Part shown: positions 7,456 through 14,393 of the stretch, in pieces | Numbering within the stretch: the first letter of the stretch is position 1 | How the letters are laid out: the number at the start of each line of letters is the position of its first letter | Notes under the pieces: model-generated | Told to the model about the DNA's origin: nothing | The model's database searches: none | The model's input: only the letters and a program-made list of their open reading frames with translations | Position numbers and translations under genes: made by a program | DNA from: Hodarchaeum sp048939265 | Lineage (GTDB): Archaea; Asgardarchaeota; Heimdallarchaeia; Hodarchaeales; Hodarchaeaceae | Assembly (NCBI GenBank): GCA_048939265.1 | Contig: JBHLPQ010000077.1 | Location: forward strand, 1 to 16,664 | Direction of reading: 5' to 3' | Length of the DNA: 16,664 nt

Positions 7456-7485
7456 AAGCTACTGAATTCATTCAGAGGTAATTGA
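7456..7485. repeat. 30-bp direct repeat, copy 1 (overlaps herA 3' end)
   Basis: The plus strand reads AAGCTACTGA, a 6-base spacer, then TCAGAGGTAATTGA. Copy 2 at 10464-10493 matches at 26 of 30 positions, with all four differences inside the spacer. The inner CTGA and TCAG form a gapped palindrome. This copy contains the last codons and the TGA stop of herA. The two copies flank nurA-herA in the same orientation. Confidence 0.75.
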
Positions 7486-8964
7486 TGTATTGTTATACTT
7501 CATAAGCCACTCTTTTTTATATTTCTCTGCCATCTTTTCTAAGTCTAGTGAAGAGGCTTTGCTCTGAAATTTCCGTGATCGAATTCGAAAGAAAGTAGGG
7601 AAGTTTATTGCTTCCCCTACTAAGAGGGCCTCCCCAATTTCCAAATCAGGTATCATTTTAAGAGTAGAACGATCAATACCTTCAGAAATTCTTCCAATGA
7701 AATCTTGGTCATATGGATTTCGAATACGAAGTATCAGATTTGTGTTACATTGAGAAATTGCAGTTACCGATAGATTTACAGGACGTTGAGATATTAAACA
7801 TAATGAGGTGTAAAATTTCCTCCCTTCACGTGCGATTGTTTCAATGATTCGTTTTGAAATAGAACGGGAAGATTCAGGACAGAATTGATGAGCTTCCTCT
7901 ACCACAAACAATGATGGGGGTATATCACCACGGATACGTAGGTTATAAAGACGCTTCAAGAAATGTAACACAACAATACTTCGATTTCTATGATTTTGAA
8001 TATCAGAAAGATCCAATATCACTACTTTCCCTGGTTGAACAAGGTCTAAAAGATTTGGACTGGATTCTGAAGAAAAAAGATATGTGCGTTGTAATGAATA
8101 TAACCATCCAATTAATGCTTCTCTTGTTCGTATATTGATGGTTTCAGAAGTCTCAATTTTTCGAATGAGGTCTTGTAGAGCGTATAAATTATTTTTTTCT
8201 TTTTTTATCTCAGTTATAATGCTATCTAAAACTCTAATCTGTACAACGGAGATTTCTGGGATGAATTCTGAGATTTCCCAAGAGGATAACTCAGGAATTC
8301 CAATTGAAACAAAGGAGCCATTTACAACTTCAATCTTCGTTTCAGCCATGGAGGGTACAAGATTGGCATATTCTCCGTGGGGATCAATGACTAGGACAGC
8401 TAGCTTGCCAATATTAACTAGTTCCTCTAATAAAATAGAAGTAGCGTAAGATTTACCAGCACCAGAAATAGCTAGTATTGCAAGATGCTTTCGGAGTAAT
8501 CTAGAAAGATTAATTCGAATTTTTACGTTGTTAGAAGCAAGGTCTCCCCAATATATTCCATTTTCATCGAGCCCCAAAAATTGAGACACCACTGAAGGGG
8601 TAGCTATAAAAATCTTTGAACCAGGAGAAACAGGATATTTCAATCGATTTATGTTACCATTCTCAAGATTAATTTCACCAAGTGGTTTTACATGAGCTAT
8701 TGTATTTTCCCATTCTTTTATAGGGAAAATTGCATCATAATTACGTGAGGCAATCTCATGGATACTTGAATCTAGTGTTTCATAATACGCATTATATTTC
8801 TTAATTCCAGTAATAATACCTAAGACAATTTGCTTATTATTTTTAGATACAGTTACAAACTGTCCTCTTTCAATCTGGAGTTGATCGTTCCTATCAAGAA
8901 TGATTTCAATATTATCTAAACTAGGTGAATCTGATGTAGCAACTACTGTTCCGATTGCGGTCAT
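7468..8964 (-). CDS. herA: HerA hexameric DNA translocase/helicase
   Basis: HerA is a FtsK/VirB4-like ATPase that forms a hexameric ring and drives DNA through the NurA nuclease during end resection in archaeal homologous recombination. The 498 residues show the family order: N-terminal HAS-barrel (about 1-95), Walker A as AISGAGKS (165-172), DPHGEY (194-199), Walker B with the double glutamate in LFVVEEAH (352-359), AREGRKF (378-384) carrying the likely arginine finger, and ISQRP (391-395). Walker A has alanine in place of the first glycine, a variant I recall in other HerA proteins, so activity is expected. The ATG at 8964 lies 12 bases after the nurA stop and in the same frame. The 3' end lies inside the 30-bp repeat. 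No mre11 or rad50 is linked here. Confidence 0.95.
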   Translation of the reverse strand: MTAIGTVVATSDSPSLDNIEIILDRNDQLQIERGQFVTVSKNNKQIVLGIITGIKKYNAYYETLDSSIHEIASRNYDAIFPIKEWENTIAHVKPLGEINLENGNINRLKYPVSPGSKIFIATPSVVSQFLGLDENGIYWGDLASNNVKIRINLSRLLRKHLAILAISGAGKSYATSILLEELVNIGKLAVLVIDPHGEYANLVPSMAETKIEVVNGSFVSIGIPELSSWEISEFIPEISVVQIRVLDSIITEIKKEKNNLYALQDLIRKIETSETINIRTREALIGWLYSLQRTYLFSSESSPNLLDLVQPGKVVILDLSDIQNHRNRSIVVLHFLKRLYNLRIRGDIPPSLFVVEEAHQFCPESSRSISKRIIETIAREGRKFYTSLCLISQRPVNLSVTAISQCNTNLILRIRNPYDQDFIGRISEGIDRSTLKMIPDLEIGEALLVGEAINFPTFFRIRSRKFQSKASSLDLEKMAEKYKKEWLMKYNNTSITSE

Positions 8965-8976
8965 GATCAGCCACTT

Positions 8977-10149
8977 CTAAAATTTCCAAGGAGCCCTTTC
9001 TCTCCGATGAAGCCATAATTCGGGAGTTGGATGGCGAATCCGTATTAACTGAAAGAGGGATTCAATTTCAGTTTGCTTAATTTTAGCTCGCGCATCTGCT
9101 TCAACAATGGGAGCAGGAATCCCATAATTTTTATTATATTGTGATATAGGTAAAATTGCCCCTGAAATGTCGTTAATTTCCTGTATCAGATTAGTTTGAT
9201 CTCTCTGAATTGATTGGAAAAGTTCAATCCTAAGAGGAATGTCATATGGCGCAGTCTTCAAATAAAAGGCATGTAGGGCAAATTCTTGACTGAATTCTTT
9301 TGAAATATCAAATGGACGATGATATGTCATAGACCTACAATTAGGTTCTAAGAGATAATAAAATAGATCCATGTCTCGATTTCTATTAATTATCTCACGA
9401 TAATCTAAACTAAGAATATCAGGAAACTCCTCGATTATAAAAGGTAATAGTAATCCAATGAATTTGGTAAACAAGTTAATTCGGCTATCTTTTACAATCC
9501 ACACTAATTTCGTCCTTTGTTTCTTTGCTTGAAATACCACTCTTGAGAGAATCGATAGATAGGTCTGATAATAATTTAATATTATTTGGTTATTAGTAAG
9601 TGGTTTTTTCATTATAGGACTTCCATCTAGGAGTAAAATGTCCGATTTTTTGATGCTCTGTTCAAGAATTTGAGATACAATCTGTAATTCAGTGATAGCA
9701 CGACGTATTGAACCCATGTTTTCAAAATCTAATGAAGACAGACCAACATCTGAGATAGCAATCTCTAAGGGGGGGATTTTACTTGGATAATAAGTTGTTT
9801 TTTGAATTCCTTCAGGAGTGTAGGTTAAGAACGCGGCAACAGCACGAAAAACAAAGATATCAAACCCAATGAATAGACGGGAAGCATATCCACCATCAAT
9901 CCCTCCAATAGTTAACCCTGAAATATCTTGAGGGGAGATTTCAGTGAACAGTTGGTCATCATAAGTCATTTTATATAAATGTGGAGGTAAATCTGTCAGA
10001 TTAGGATTTAATGATCGTAGAATTTCGCAGAATTTAACCTTTTGAGCATTTAATTCAATTATTCCCTTTAAATAATCATTAATCTCATTAAATGCCTTTT
10101 CAACAATAGTACGAATAAAAAATACTCTCCTAGCTTGTGTTGTTTTCAA
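8977..10149 (-). CDS. nurA: NurA 5'-3' nuclease
   Basis: NurA is the RNase H-like nuclease that works with HerA to resect the 5' strand at double-strand breaks, generating 3' tails for RadA. All expected metal-binding motifs are in the 390 residues: GGIDGG (D85), LLLDGS (D175), VKDS (D221) and the C-terminal GIPAPIVEADARAKI (343-357) with its acidic residues. The length is normal. The start is TTG at 10149 with no clear ribosome binding site, so a leaderless or short-leader transcript is possible. It is first in the operon, 12 bases before herA, and ends with TAG. The intervening four codons (AAG TGG CTG ATC) keep the herA frame. Confidence 0.92.
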   Translation of the reverse strand: MKTTQARRVFFIRTIVEKAFNEINDYLKGIIELNAQKVKFCEILRSLNPNLTDLPPHLYKMTYDDQLFTEISPQDISGLTIGGIDGGYASRLFIGFDIFVFRAVAAFLTYTPEGIQKTTYYPSKIPPLEIAISDVGLSSLDFENMGSIRRAITELQIVSQILEQSIKKSDILLLDGSPIMKKPLTNNQIILNYYQTYLSILSRVVFQAKKQRTKLVWIVKDSRINLFTKFIGLLLPFIIEEFPDILSLDYREIINRNRDMDLFYYLLEPNCRSMTYHRPFDISKEFSQEFALHAFYLKTAPYDIPLRIELFQSIQRDQTNLIQEINDISGAILPISQYNKNYGIPAPIVEADARAKIKQTEIESLFQLIRIRHPTPELWLHRRERAPWKF

Positions 10150-10286
10150 TTCAATATGTCGTAATCATTATAATTATTGTTAATAAGAGATCCATTCTAA
10201 ACATCTAAAAACCCATAAATAAGGTTCTAAATTTTAGTCTATTCATACTTTTAAAGAACTAAAAATATTATGGAAAAATCGTTTTC

Positions 10287-10613
10287 TTAAGTCATCTTTA
10301 CTTGTAAAATATGTTTTTCTAGACCTGGTGACGACTTCAGAGCTGCTCGTAACTTATCAGAGACCAATAAAGTTGGTATCTAGTGTATTTCAATCAATAT
10401 TCCAAAAGAATTGATAGTTCTCCCAACAGTAACACTTTGCCTGATAGAAAGCCTGAAAGATATAAGCTACTGATAACAATCAGAGGTAATTGACTTAAAT
10501 AGAGTCTCAACAGTCGCTTCTTCTGGTTCTGGTTGATCTTTATTAACAGATAAACTGTCAAAAGATGTGAACAGAAAAGAAAGAATCGTAAAAAGTGAGG
10601 AACTGGGTAATCT
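10287..10613 (-). pseudogene. TAG-interrupted open frame, possible gene remnant
   Basis: On the minus strand, 106 sense codons run between TAA at 10614-10616 and TAA at 10287-10289 with only two stops, both TAG (first bases 10469 and 10382). The three pieces look protein-like: one with DQPEPEEATVETLFKSITSD, one with SIRQSVTVGRTINSFGILIE, and one with IPTLLVSDKLRAALKSSPGL. No ATG, GTG or TTG precedes the first TAG, though TTG codons occur later. It lies upstream of nurA on the same strand but in another frame. A decayed gene is the simplest reading. I cannot name the family. TAG recoding cannot be excluded from sequence, but TAG ends nurA and pcc1 normally. Confidence 0.3.
10464..10493. repeat. 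30-bp direct repeat, copy 2
   Basis: This is the same 10-base left arm and 14-base right arm as copy 1 at 7456-7485, in the same orientation, 3,008 bases apart; only four of the six spacer bases differ. This copy lies in non-coding DNA upstream of nurA and contains the first in-frame TAG of the interrupted open frame. Confidence 0.75.
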
Positions 10614-10670
10614 TTATCATATTGAAAATATACTCAAATTTCCCCCCTATAAAAAAAGGACGAAAGAAAA

Positions 10671-11195
10671 ATGACTGAAACCTCGGCAGACAAAACTCAA
10701 TCAGAAATTTTACGTTTAAGAAAAATTCGTAAAAATCTCAAACATCAACGACCAAATTTTCGTCGAATTGAGTCTTGGCGGTATAAGCGAGTAAAGGAAA
10801 GATGGCGTAAAGCGCGTGGAATTGATTCTAAGACGCGTAAGAAGAAAGGTGGATGGCCTATCTCACCAACAATCGGTTTTCGTAGCCCTAAAAGGATTCG
10901 GTATCAGTCATCTGCGGGGAAAGAAGAAGTATTAATCTATTCACCTGTGGATCTATCTCTAATTGATTCTGATCTTCAAGTTGGGCGTATTGCATCTAAT
11001 ATCGGGAGAAAGAAGAGAGAAAAGATTATAATGGAAGCAGAATTACTAAACATTCATATTCTAAATCCAATCTCTGCGAAAATAGATCTTGGTGATCTTG
11101 AGGAAGAATTAGAGCTTGATGAAGAACTATTAGAAGAGATAGATATTGAAGATCTGGATATATCTGACGATGAAGAATCTGGTGAGGAAGAATGA
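10671..11195 (+). CDS. rpl32e: 50S ribosomal protein L32e (eL32) with acidic C-terminal tail
   Basis: eL32 is a large-subunit protein present in archaea and eukaryotes. The core is clear: RPNFRRIESWRYKRVKERWR (27-46), KARGIDSKTRKKKGGWP (47-63) and SPTIGFRSPKRIRYQS (65-80). After residue about 133 the protein carries a roughly 40-residue extension made largely of E, D, L and I, ending SDDEESGEEE, which is unusual for a basic rRNA-binding protein. The ATG at 10671 has AGGA about ten bases upstream. Its TGA overlaps the rpl19e start by four bases (ATGA), so the two are translationally coupled. It is the first gene of this ribosomal operon; rpl6, which usually precedes it in archaea, is absent. 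Confidence 0.95.
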   Translation: MTETSADKTQSEILRLRKIRKNLKHQRPNFRRIESWRYKRVKERWRKARGIDSKTRKKKGGWPISPTIGFRSPKRIRYQSSAGKEEVLIYSPVDLSLIDSDLQVGRIASNIGRKKREKIIMEAELLNIHILNPISAKIDLGDLEEELELDEELLEEIDIEDLDISDDEESGEEE

Positions 11196-11659
11196 ATCTA
11201 ACCCCCCAAAAAAAGATTGCAGCTAAGATCTTAGGTGTTGGGGTCAAACGTGTTTGGATTGACCCAGATGTTGAGGAGGATCTCTCTTTAGCATTAACTC
11301 GTGAAGATGTAAGAAAGCTAATCTCAGACAGAGTGATTCGGAAAAAAAGGATTAAAGGGGTTTCAAAAGGGCGTACTCGTGTTATACAGGCCCAGAAAAG
11401 TAGAGGGCAGCGAAGAGGTCATGGGAAACGTAAAGGGCGGATCGGAGCTCGTCAACCCAGTAAAAAAATCTGGATTAACAAAGTAAGGAGCCAGAGAAGA
11501 TATCTTCGTGGCTTACGTGACAATCAGCTTATCACTCCTGCTCAATACAGAATGCTTTATGTCAAAGTAAAAGGGAATTCATATCGAAGCGTTGCTCATC
11601 TTCGAAATACAGTTGAAGACTTGGGTATAATTAAAAAACCCAAGAAGAAAAGGAGATAA
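11192..11659 (+). CDS. rpl19e: 50S ribosomal protein L19e (eL19)
   Basis: eL19 is an archaeal/eukaryotic large-subunit protein. The 155 residues show the typical start LTPQKKIAAKILGVGVKRVW, the DPDVEEDLSLALTREDVRKL segment, and the very basic middle GRTRVIQAQKSRGQRRGHGKRKGRIGAR, followed by the helical KIWINKVRSQRRYLRGLRDN block. The length is normal. The ATG at 11192 overlaps the end of rpl32e by four bases. A five-base gap leads to rpl18, whose binding site (AAGGAGA) lies in the final codons of this gene. Confidence 0.96.
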   Translation: MNLTPQKKIAAKILGVGVKRVWIDPDVEEDLSLALTREDVRKLISDRVIRKKRIKGVSKGRTRVIQAQKSRGQRRGHGKRKGRIGARQPSKKIWINKVRSQRRYLRGLRDNQLITPAQYRMLYVKVKGNSYRSVAHLRNTVEDLGIIKKPKKKRR

Positions 11660-11664
11660 CATTA

Positions 11665-12255
11665 ATGGCTAGAAGCGCGCGTTATCGTATTCCCTTCAGG
11701 CGAAGAAGAGAAGGAAAAACGAATTATCATTTGAGAAGAAGATTAGTGAAAAGCAATCAAAATAGAGCGGTCATTCGGGTAACAAACAATCATTGTATAG
11801 TTCAATTTGTAAAAGCTCAGATTTATGGAGACGAAACTCTTTCTGCATCTCATTCACGTGAATTAAAGAGTTATAAATGGAATACTGCAACTTCCAACCT
11901 TCCAAGCGCATATCTAGTAGGATTTTTGGCAGGATTAAAAGCTAAACAAGCTGGAATTACTGGGGCAATTCTAGATATAGGACACAATCCGCCAGTTTAT
12001 GGATCTCGTATTTTTGCAGCCTTAAAAGGAGTGATTGATGCAGGTGTAGGCATCCCCCATTCCGACAAGATTTTCCCAGCTGATAATCGGTTGAACGGAA
12101 CTCACATTGCAGATTTTGCTAAATTACTTAAAGAAAATGACGAAGAGTCATACAATAAACAATTTTCAGAATACATTACACTAAAAGTAGATCCCTCAAA
12201 ACTTCCTCAGATTTTTAAAAAAACAAAACAGGAAATTCAGGGTAAGTATAGCTGA
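11665..12255 (+). CDS. rpl18: 50S ribosomal protein L18 (uL18)
   Basis: uL18 binds 5S rRNA and anchors it in the central protuberance. The 196 residues are the long archaeal form: an N-terminal RIPFRRRREGKTNYHLRRRL (8-27), the conserved SAYLVGFLAGLKAKQAG helix, the DIGHNPPVYGSRIFAALKG core and the GVGIPHSD turn. The ATG at 11665 has AAGGAG nine bases upstream, one of the clearest ribosome binding sites in the window. It is followed after 17 bases by rps5 in the usual archaeal order. Confidence 0.96.
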   Translation: MARSARYRIPFRRRREGKTNYHLRRRLVKSNQNRAVIRVTNNHCIVQFVKAQIYGDETLSASHSRELKSYKWNTATSNLPSAYLVGFLAGLKAKQAGITGAILDIGHNPPVYGSRIFAALKGVIDAGVGIPHSDKIFPADNRLNGTHIADFAKLLKENDEESYNKQFSEYITLKVDPSKLPQIFKKTKQEIQGKYS

Positions 12256-12272
12256 TATGTTGAATTAGTTGG

Positions 12273-12923
12273 ATGTCAAATATTATGGAAAGAAATCAGT
12301 CAGTAGTGGATTTAGACTCTTGGAGACCAAGGACAGAAGTAGGGCAGCTAGTTAAAGATGGAACAATTGCCTCAATTTATGACATTTTTCGTGACTCTCT
12401 TAGAATCGATGATGTTCGAATCGTGGATTTTCTTGTACCAAATTTAAATGAAACTGTACTTGATGTGGGCCGCGTCCAGCGACAAACTGATGCCGGACGA
12501 AAAACTTTATTTGTTGCTACTGCTGGTGTTGGTAATTCTAATGGAATTGTGGGCGTTGCTCAAGCAAAAGCTGCTGGTGTTGGTACAGCAATTAGGAATG
12601 CAATTGTTTTAGCAAAATTACATATAGTTCCTGTAAAACGAGGATGTGGCAGTTGGGAATGTACATGTAGCGATCCTCATTCTATTCCGTTTCAGGTAGA
12701 GGGAAAAGTGGGTAGTGTGCGCGTTGTACTTAAACCAGCTCCCAAAGGTTTAGGTTTAGTTATAGGAGATGTAGCGAAAAGTGTTTTAGAGTTAGCAGGG
12801 ATTTCTGATATCTGGAGTAAAACATTTGGTGATACAAGAACAACTCAAAACTTCTGTAAAGCTACCTTTGAAGCATTACGAGCAACTTATCGTATTTCCC
12901 ATATTTCTGAATGGGGTGATTAA
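12273..12923 (+). CDS. rps5: 30S ribosomal protein S5 (uS5)
   Basis: uS5 is a small-subunit protein at the mRNA entry channel that affects decoding accuracy. The 216 residues carry the double-stranded-RNA-binding-like half with RQTDAGRKTLFVATAGVGN (70-88) and the GVAQAKAAGVGTAIRNA stretch, the archaeal cysteine pair region GCGSWECTC (124-132) before HSIPF, and the C-terminal domain ending ALRATYRISHISE. The start is ATG at 12273; ATG at 12285 is the alternative. The last eight bases overlap the GTG start proposed for rpl30. Confidence 0.96.
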   Translation: MSNIMERNQSVVDLDSWRPRTEVGQLVKDGTIASIYDIFRDSLRIDDVRIVDFLVPNLNETVLDVGRVQRQTDAGRKTLFVATAGVGNSNGIVGVAQAKAAGVGTAIRNAIVLAKLHIVPVKRGCGSWECTCSDPHSIPFQVEGKVGSVRVVLKPAPKGLGLVIGDVAKSVLELAGISDIWSKTFGDTRTTQNFCKATFEALRATYRISHISEWGD

Positions 12924-13422
12924 AATATCTGAAAACCAATTTGAGACAACAAAAAGGCTTGCGGTAATAAGAATTCGAGGCCGCGTTGACCGAAGTGTAT
13001 CTATAAAGAAAACATTAGAGCTACTCCGATTAAATCGAATTAACCACTGTGTAATCATTGATGATCGAGTTACTTATAGGGGAATGCTACAAAAAACAAA
13101 AGATCTCATCACATGGGGAGAATTAGACTCACTTACAATGAGAGAACTACTATTAAAAAGAGGGCGATTAGAGGGAGGGGAGCGGATTACAGAAGAATAT
13201 ATTAAGAAAAATACCAAATTTTCAGGAATAGATGATTTTATCAACAAATTCCTGAAGTTTGAGGCAAACTTATCAGATATTAGGGGATTAAAACAAGTAT
13301 TTCGATTGCATCCTCCAAGAAAAGGGCATAGACGACGGGGAGTAAAACAACCGTATAGTCTCGGCGGATCTCTTGGTTATAGAGGAAATGAAATTAATAA
13401 TTTAATATTAAAAATGGCTTAA
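12916..13422 (+). CDS. rpl30: 50S ribosomal protein L30 (uL30)
   Basis: uL30 is a large-subunit protein in its long archaeal form. After a short leader VIKISENQFETT, the signature KRLAVIRIRGRVDRS begins, followed by TLELLRLNRINHCVIIDD, the TWGELDSLTMRELLLKRGRL segment and a basic HPPRKGHRRRGVKQPYSLGG tail. The frame is open further upstream into rps5, but the only sensible start is the GTG at 12916, which overlaps the last codons of rps5 by eight bases and gives 168 residues. No separate ribosome binding site is evident, so coupling to rps5 termination is likely. Confidence 0.93.
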   Translation: MIKISENQFETTKRLAVIRIRGRVDRSVSIKKTLELLRLNRINHCVIIDDRVTYRGMLQKTKDLITWGELDSLTMRELLLKRGRLEGGERITEEYIKKNTKFSGIDDFINKFLKFEANLSDIRGLKQVFRLHPPRKGHRRRGVKQPYSLGGSLGYRGNEINNLILKMA

Positions 13423-13433
13423 AGTGATCCTTA

Positions 13434-13874
13434 ATGACTGTTAGAAAGAATAAAAAGGTTAGAAAACAGCGAGGGCGCCGAACTTATGGCTATGGCAGAA
13501 TCTCTGGAGGTCATCGGAAAGGTGGATCTCGTGGAGGAAAAGGAAATGCCGGAATAAAGAATCACCATCGAATTGGTAGAATATCAGACGTAATAAAAAG
13601 TCAAAAAGGATTCAATGTTCCAAATTCTCCTTCAACTGATTCATCAATTAACGTAGGTAGTATTGATGCCCAATTTGATTTATTATTAGCCAAGAAAATT
13701 GCTAAAAAAGAAGGGTCAATTATCAAAATTGATATCACAGAACTAGGGTATTCAAAAGTTTTGGGAAAAGGTCTAGTGAGTCATCCATTTCATCTATATG
13801 CCGAAAAAATCACCCCTAGAGCACGAGAAAAAATTGAGGCTGCTGGAGGAAAAGCTTTTCCAAGTTCATCATAA
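13434..13874 (+). CDS. rpl15: 50S ribosomal protein L15 (uL15)
   Basis: uL15 is an early large-subunit assembly protein. The 146 residues have the typical glycine- and arginine-rich N-terminus around RGRRTYGYGRISGGHRKGGS (14-33) and a folded C-terminal part with KVLGKGLVSHPFHLYAEKIT and AREKIEAAGGKAF. The ATG at 13434 follows rpl30 by 11 bases. It is the last gene of the operon here. In most archaea secY follows; instead two tRNA genes come next. Confidence 0.96.
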   Translation: MTVRKNKKVRKQRGRRTYGYGRISGGHRKGGSRGGKGNAGIKNHHRIGRISDVIKSQKGFNVPNSPSTDSSINVGSIDAQFDLLLAKKIAKKEGSIIKIDITELGYSKVLGKGLVSHPFHLYAEKITPRAREKIEAAGGKAFPSSS

Positions 13875-13950
13875 GAGGAAGATTATTAATATCAAGTCAC
13901 TCCAGCCAACTTATACTAGTTTATTCCATATGATTGTTTAAGAAAACCAT

Positions 13951-14028
13951 GGGCCGGTGGTCTAGCCCGGCTATGACGTCTCCCTGACACGGAGAAGGTC
14001 CCCAGTTCGAATCTGGGTCGGCCCACCA
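13951..14028 (+). tRNA. tRNA-Val(GAC), CCA encoded
   Basis: The cloverleaf folds cleanly: acceptor GGGCCGG with TCGGCCC (one G-U pair), anticodon stem TCTCC/GGAGA around loop CTGACAC giving anticodon GAC, and T arm CCCAG-TTCGAAT-CTGGG. The discriminator is A at 14025 and CCA is encoded at 14026-14028. There is no intron. A possible TATA element (CTTATACT, around 13909) lies upstream. Confidence 0.95.
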
Positions 14029-14121
14029 CTTAAAGTTATCCCAGCAGATCTAGAAAGGTAGATTTCATAGAAATATCATTTTATTAGATAGCAGTCCGAA
14101 CAATACACATGAAAAGAAAGA

Positions 14122-14222
14122 CGTCGGGAGGGGGATTTGAACCCCCGAGCTCACAGAGCACTGACTCCCAGCAAACACAATTTTTAGCAGGCCAGCTCCA
14201 TACCAGGCTTGGATATCCCGAC
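14122..14222 (-). tRNA. tRNA-Ser(GCT) with 18-base intron
   Basis: The acceptor is GTCGGGA/TCCCGAC and the T arm GGGGG-TTCAAAT-CCCCC. A long variable arm (GCTC/GAGC stem) and discriminator G (14122) mark a class II tRNA-Ser. The anticodon stem is CTGGC/GTCAG. After removing the intron (14167-14184) the loop is CTGCTAA, so the anticodon is GCT, decoding AGC/AGU. CCA is not encoded, unlike the neighbouring tRNA-Val. The two tRNAs converge. Confidence 0.92.
14167..14184 (-). other. tRNA intron at position 37/38 with bulge-helix-bulge
   Basis: The precursor folds as outer stem CUGGC/GUCAG, a 4-bp helix CUGC/GCUG (one U-U mismatch), bulges UAA and GGA, and an inner AAA/UUU stem with loop UUGUG. 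Cutting between the second and third base of each 3-base bulge removes exactly 18 bases, as the archaeal splicing endonuclease would. Confidence 0.85.
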
Positions 14223-14363
14223 ATATCACACTGAGATGTTGTTTGAGGTGTTTAGGTTAAAGCTTATTTAATTTGTTTATGATAAGGAGGTCCTTAGATA
14301 ATATAAAATTAGTTAATGATTCTTGAATTAATCAGTCAAAGAAGTCGTTAATCTAGTCTATAC

Positions 14364-14372
14364 TTATATATA
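14364..14372 (+). promoter_or_regulatory. TATA box for the SPOUT-methyltransferase operon
   Basis: TTATATATA is centred about 26 bases before the ATG at 14394. Normal archaeal spacing would start the RNA at or next to the ATG, making the first gene leaderless, although a GGAG (14384-14387) is also well placed for it. Either a second upstream start exists or the binding site is not transcribed. Confidence 0.5.
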
Positions 14373-14393
14373 GCTAATTATTTGGAGATAAAA

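Larger units (their letters stand above)
7057..7467. other. Intergenic region between two convergent genes, with a promoter-like element and repeats
   Basis: These 411 bases separate the convergent 520-residue gene and herA, yet they are not empty. They hold a TGGGGG/CCCCCA hairpin (7100-7131) with a 20-base loop that could mark the end of the upstream transcript, a strong TATA-like element (7193-7202), a perfect 9-bp inverted repeat (7204-7233), a T6 run (7305-7310), a 53-codon open frame (7278-7439) and most of one copy of the 30-bp repeat (7456-7485). No recognised gene is present. Confidence 0.6.
10150..10670. other. 521-base intergenic region between nurA and rpl32e
   Basis: This divergent spacer must carry promoters for nurA (minus) and the ribosomal operon (plus). 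For nurA, a TATA-like CTTATTTATG lies on the minus strand around 10215-10225. For rpl32e, AAAATATA occurs near 10625. The middle contains copy 2 of the 30-bp repeat and, on the minus strand, an open frame interrupted only by two TAG codons. A 35-codon plus-strand frame (10567-10674) ends across the rpl32e ATG. Confidence 0.55.

Noticed and set aside
7911..8449. Two plus-strand open frames of 75 and 121 codons inside herA
   Set aside because: They are antisense to an intact herA with all motifs, have no ribosome binding site and look like shadows of its codon structure.
10328..10365. Another C box-like GTGACGA followed by CAGA motifs
   Set aside because: No proper D box (CTGA) at guide spacing and no flanking stem.
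12826..12915. Upstream extension of rpl30 from an ATG at 12826
   Set aside because: It would run 30 codons deep into rps5 and add residues not seen in uL30; the GTG at 12916 gives the expected length.
14382..14393. TTG start for the SPOUT-like gene at 14382
   Set aside because: The GGAG that would serve as its ribosome binding site lies inside this stretch and is ideally spaced for the ATG at 14394.
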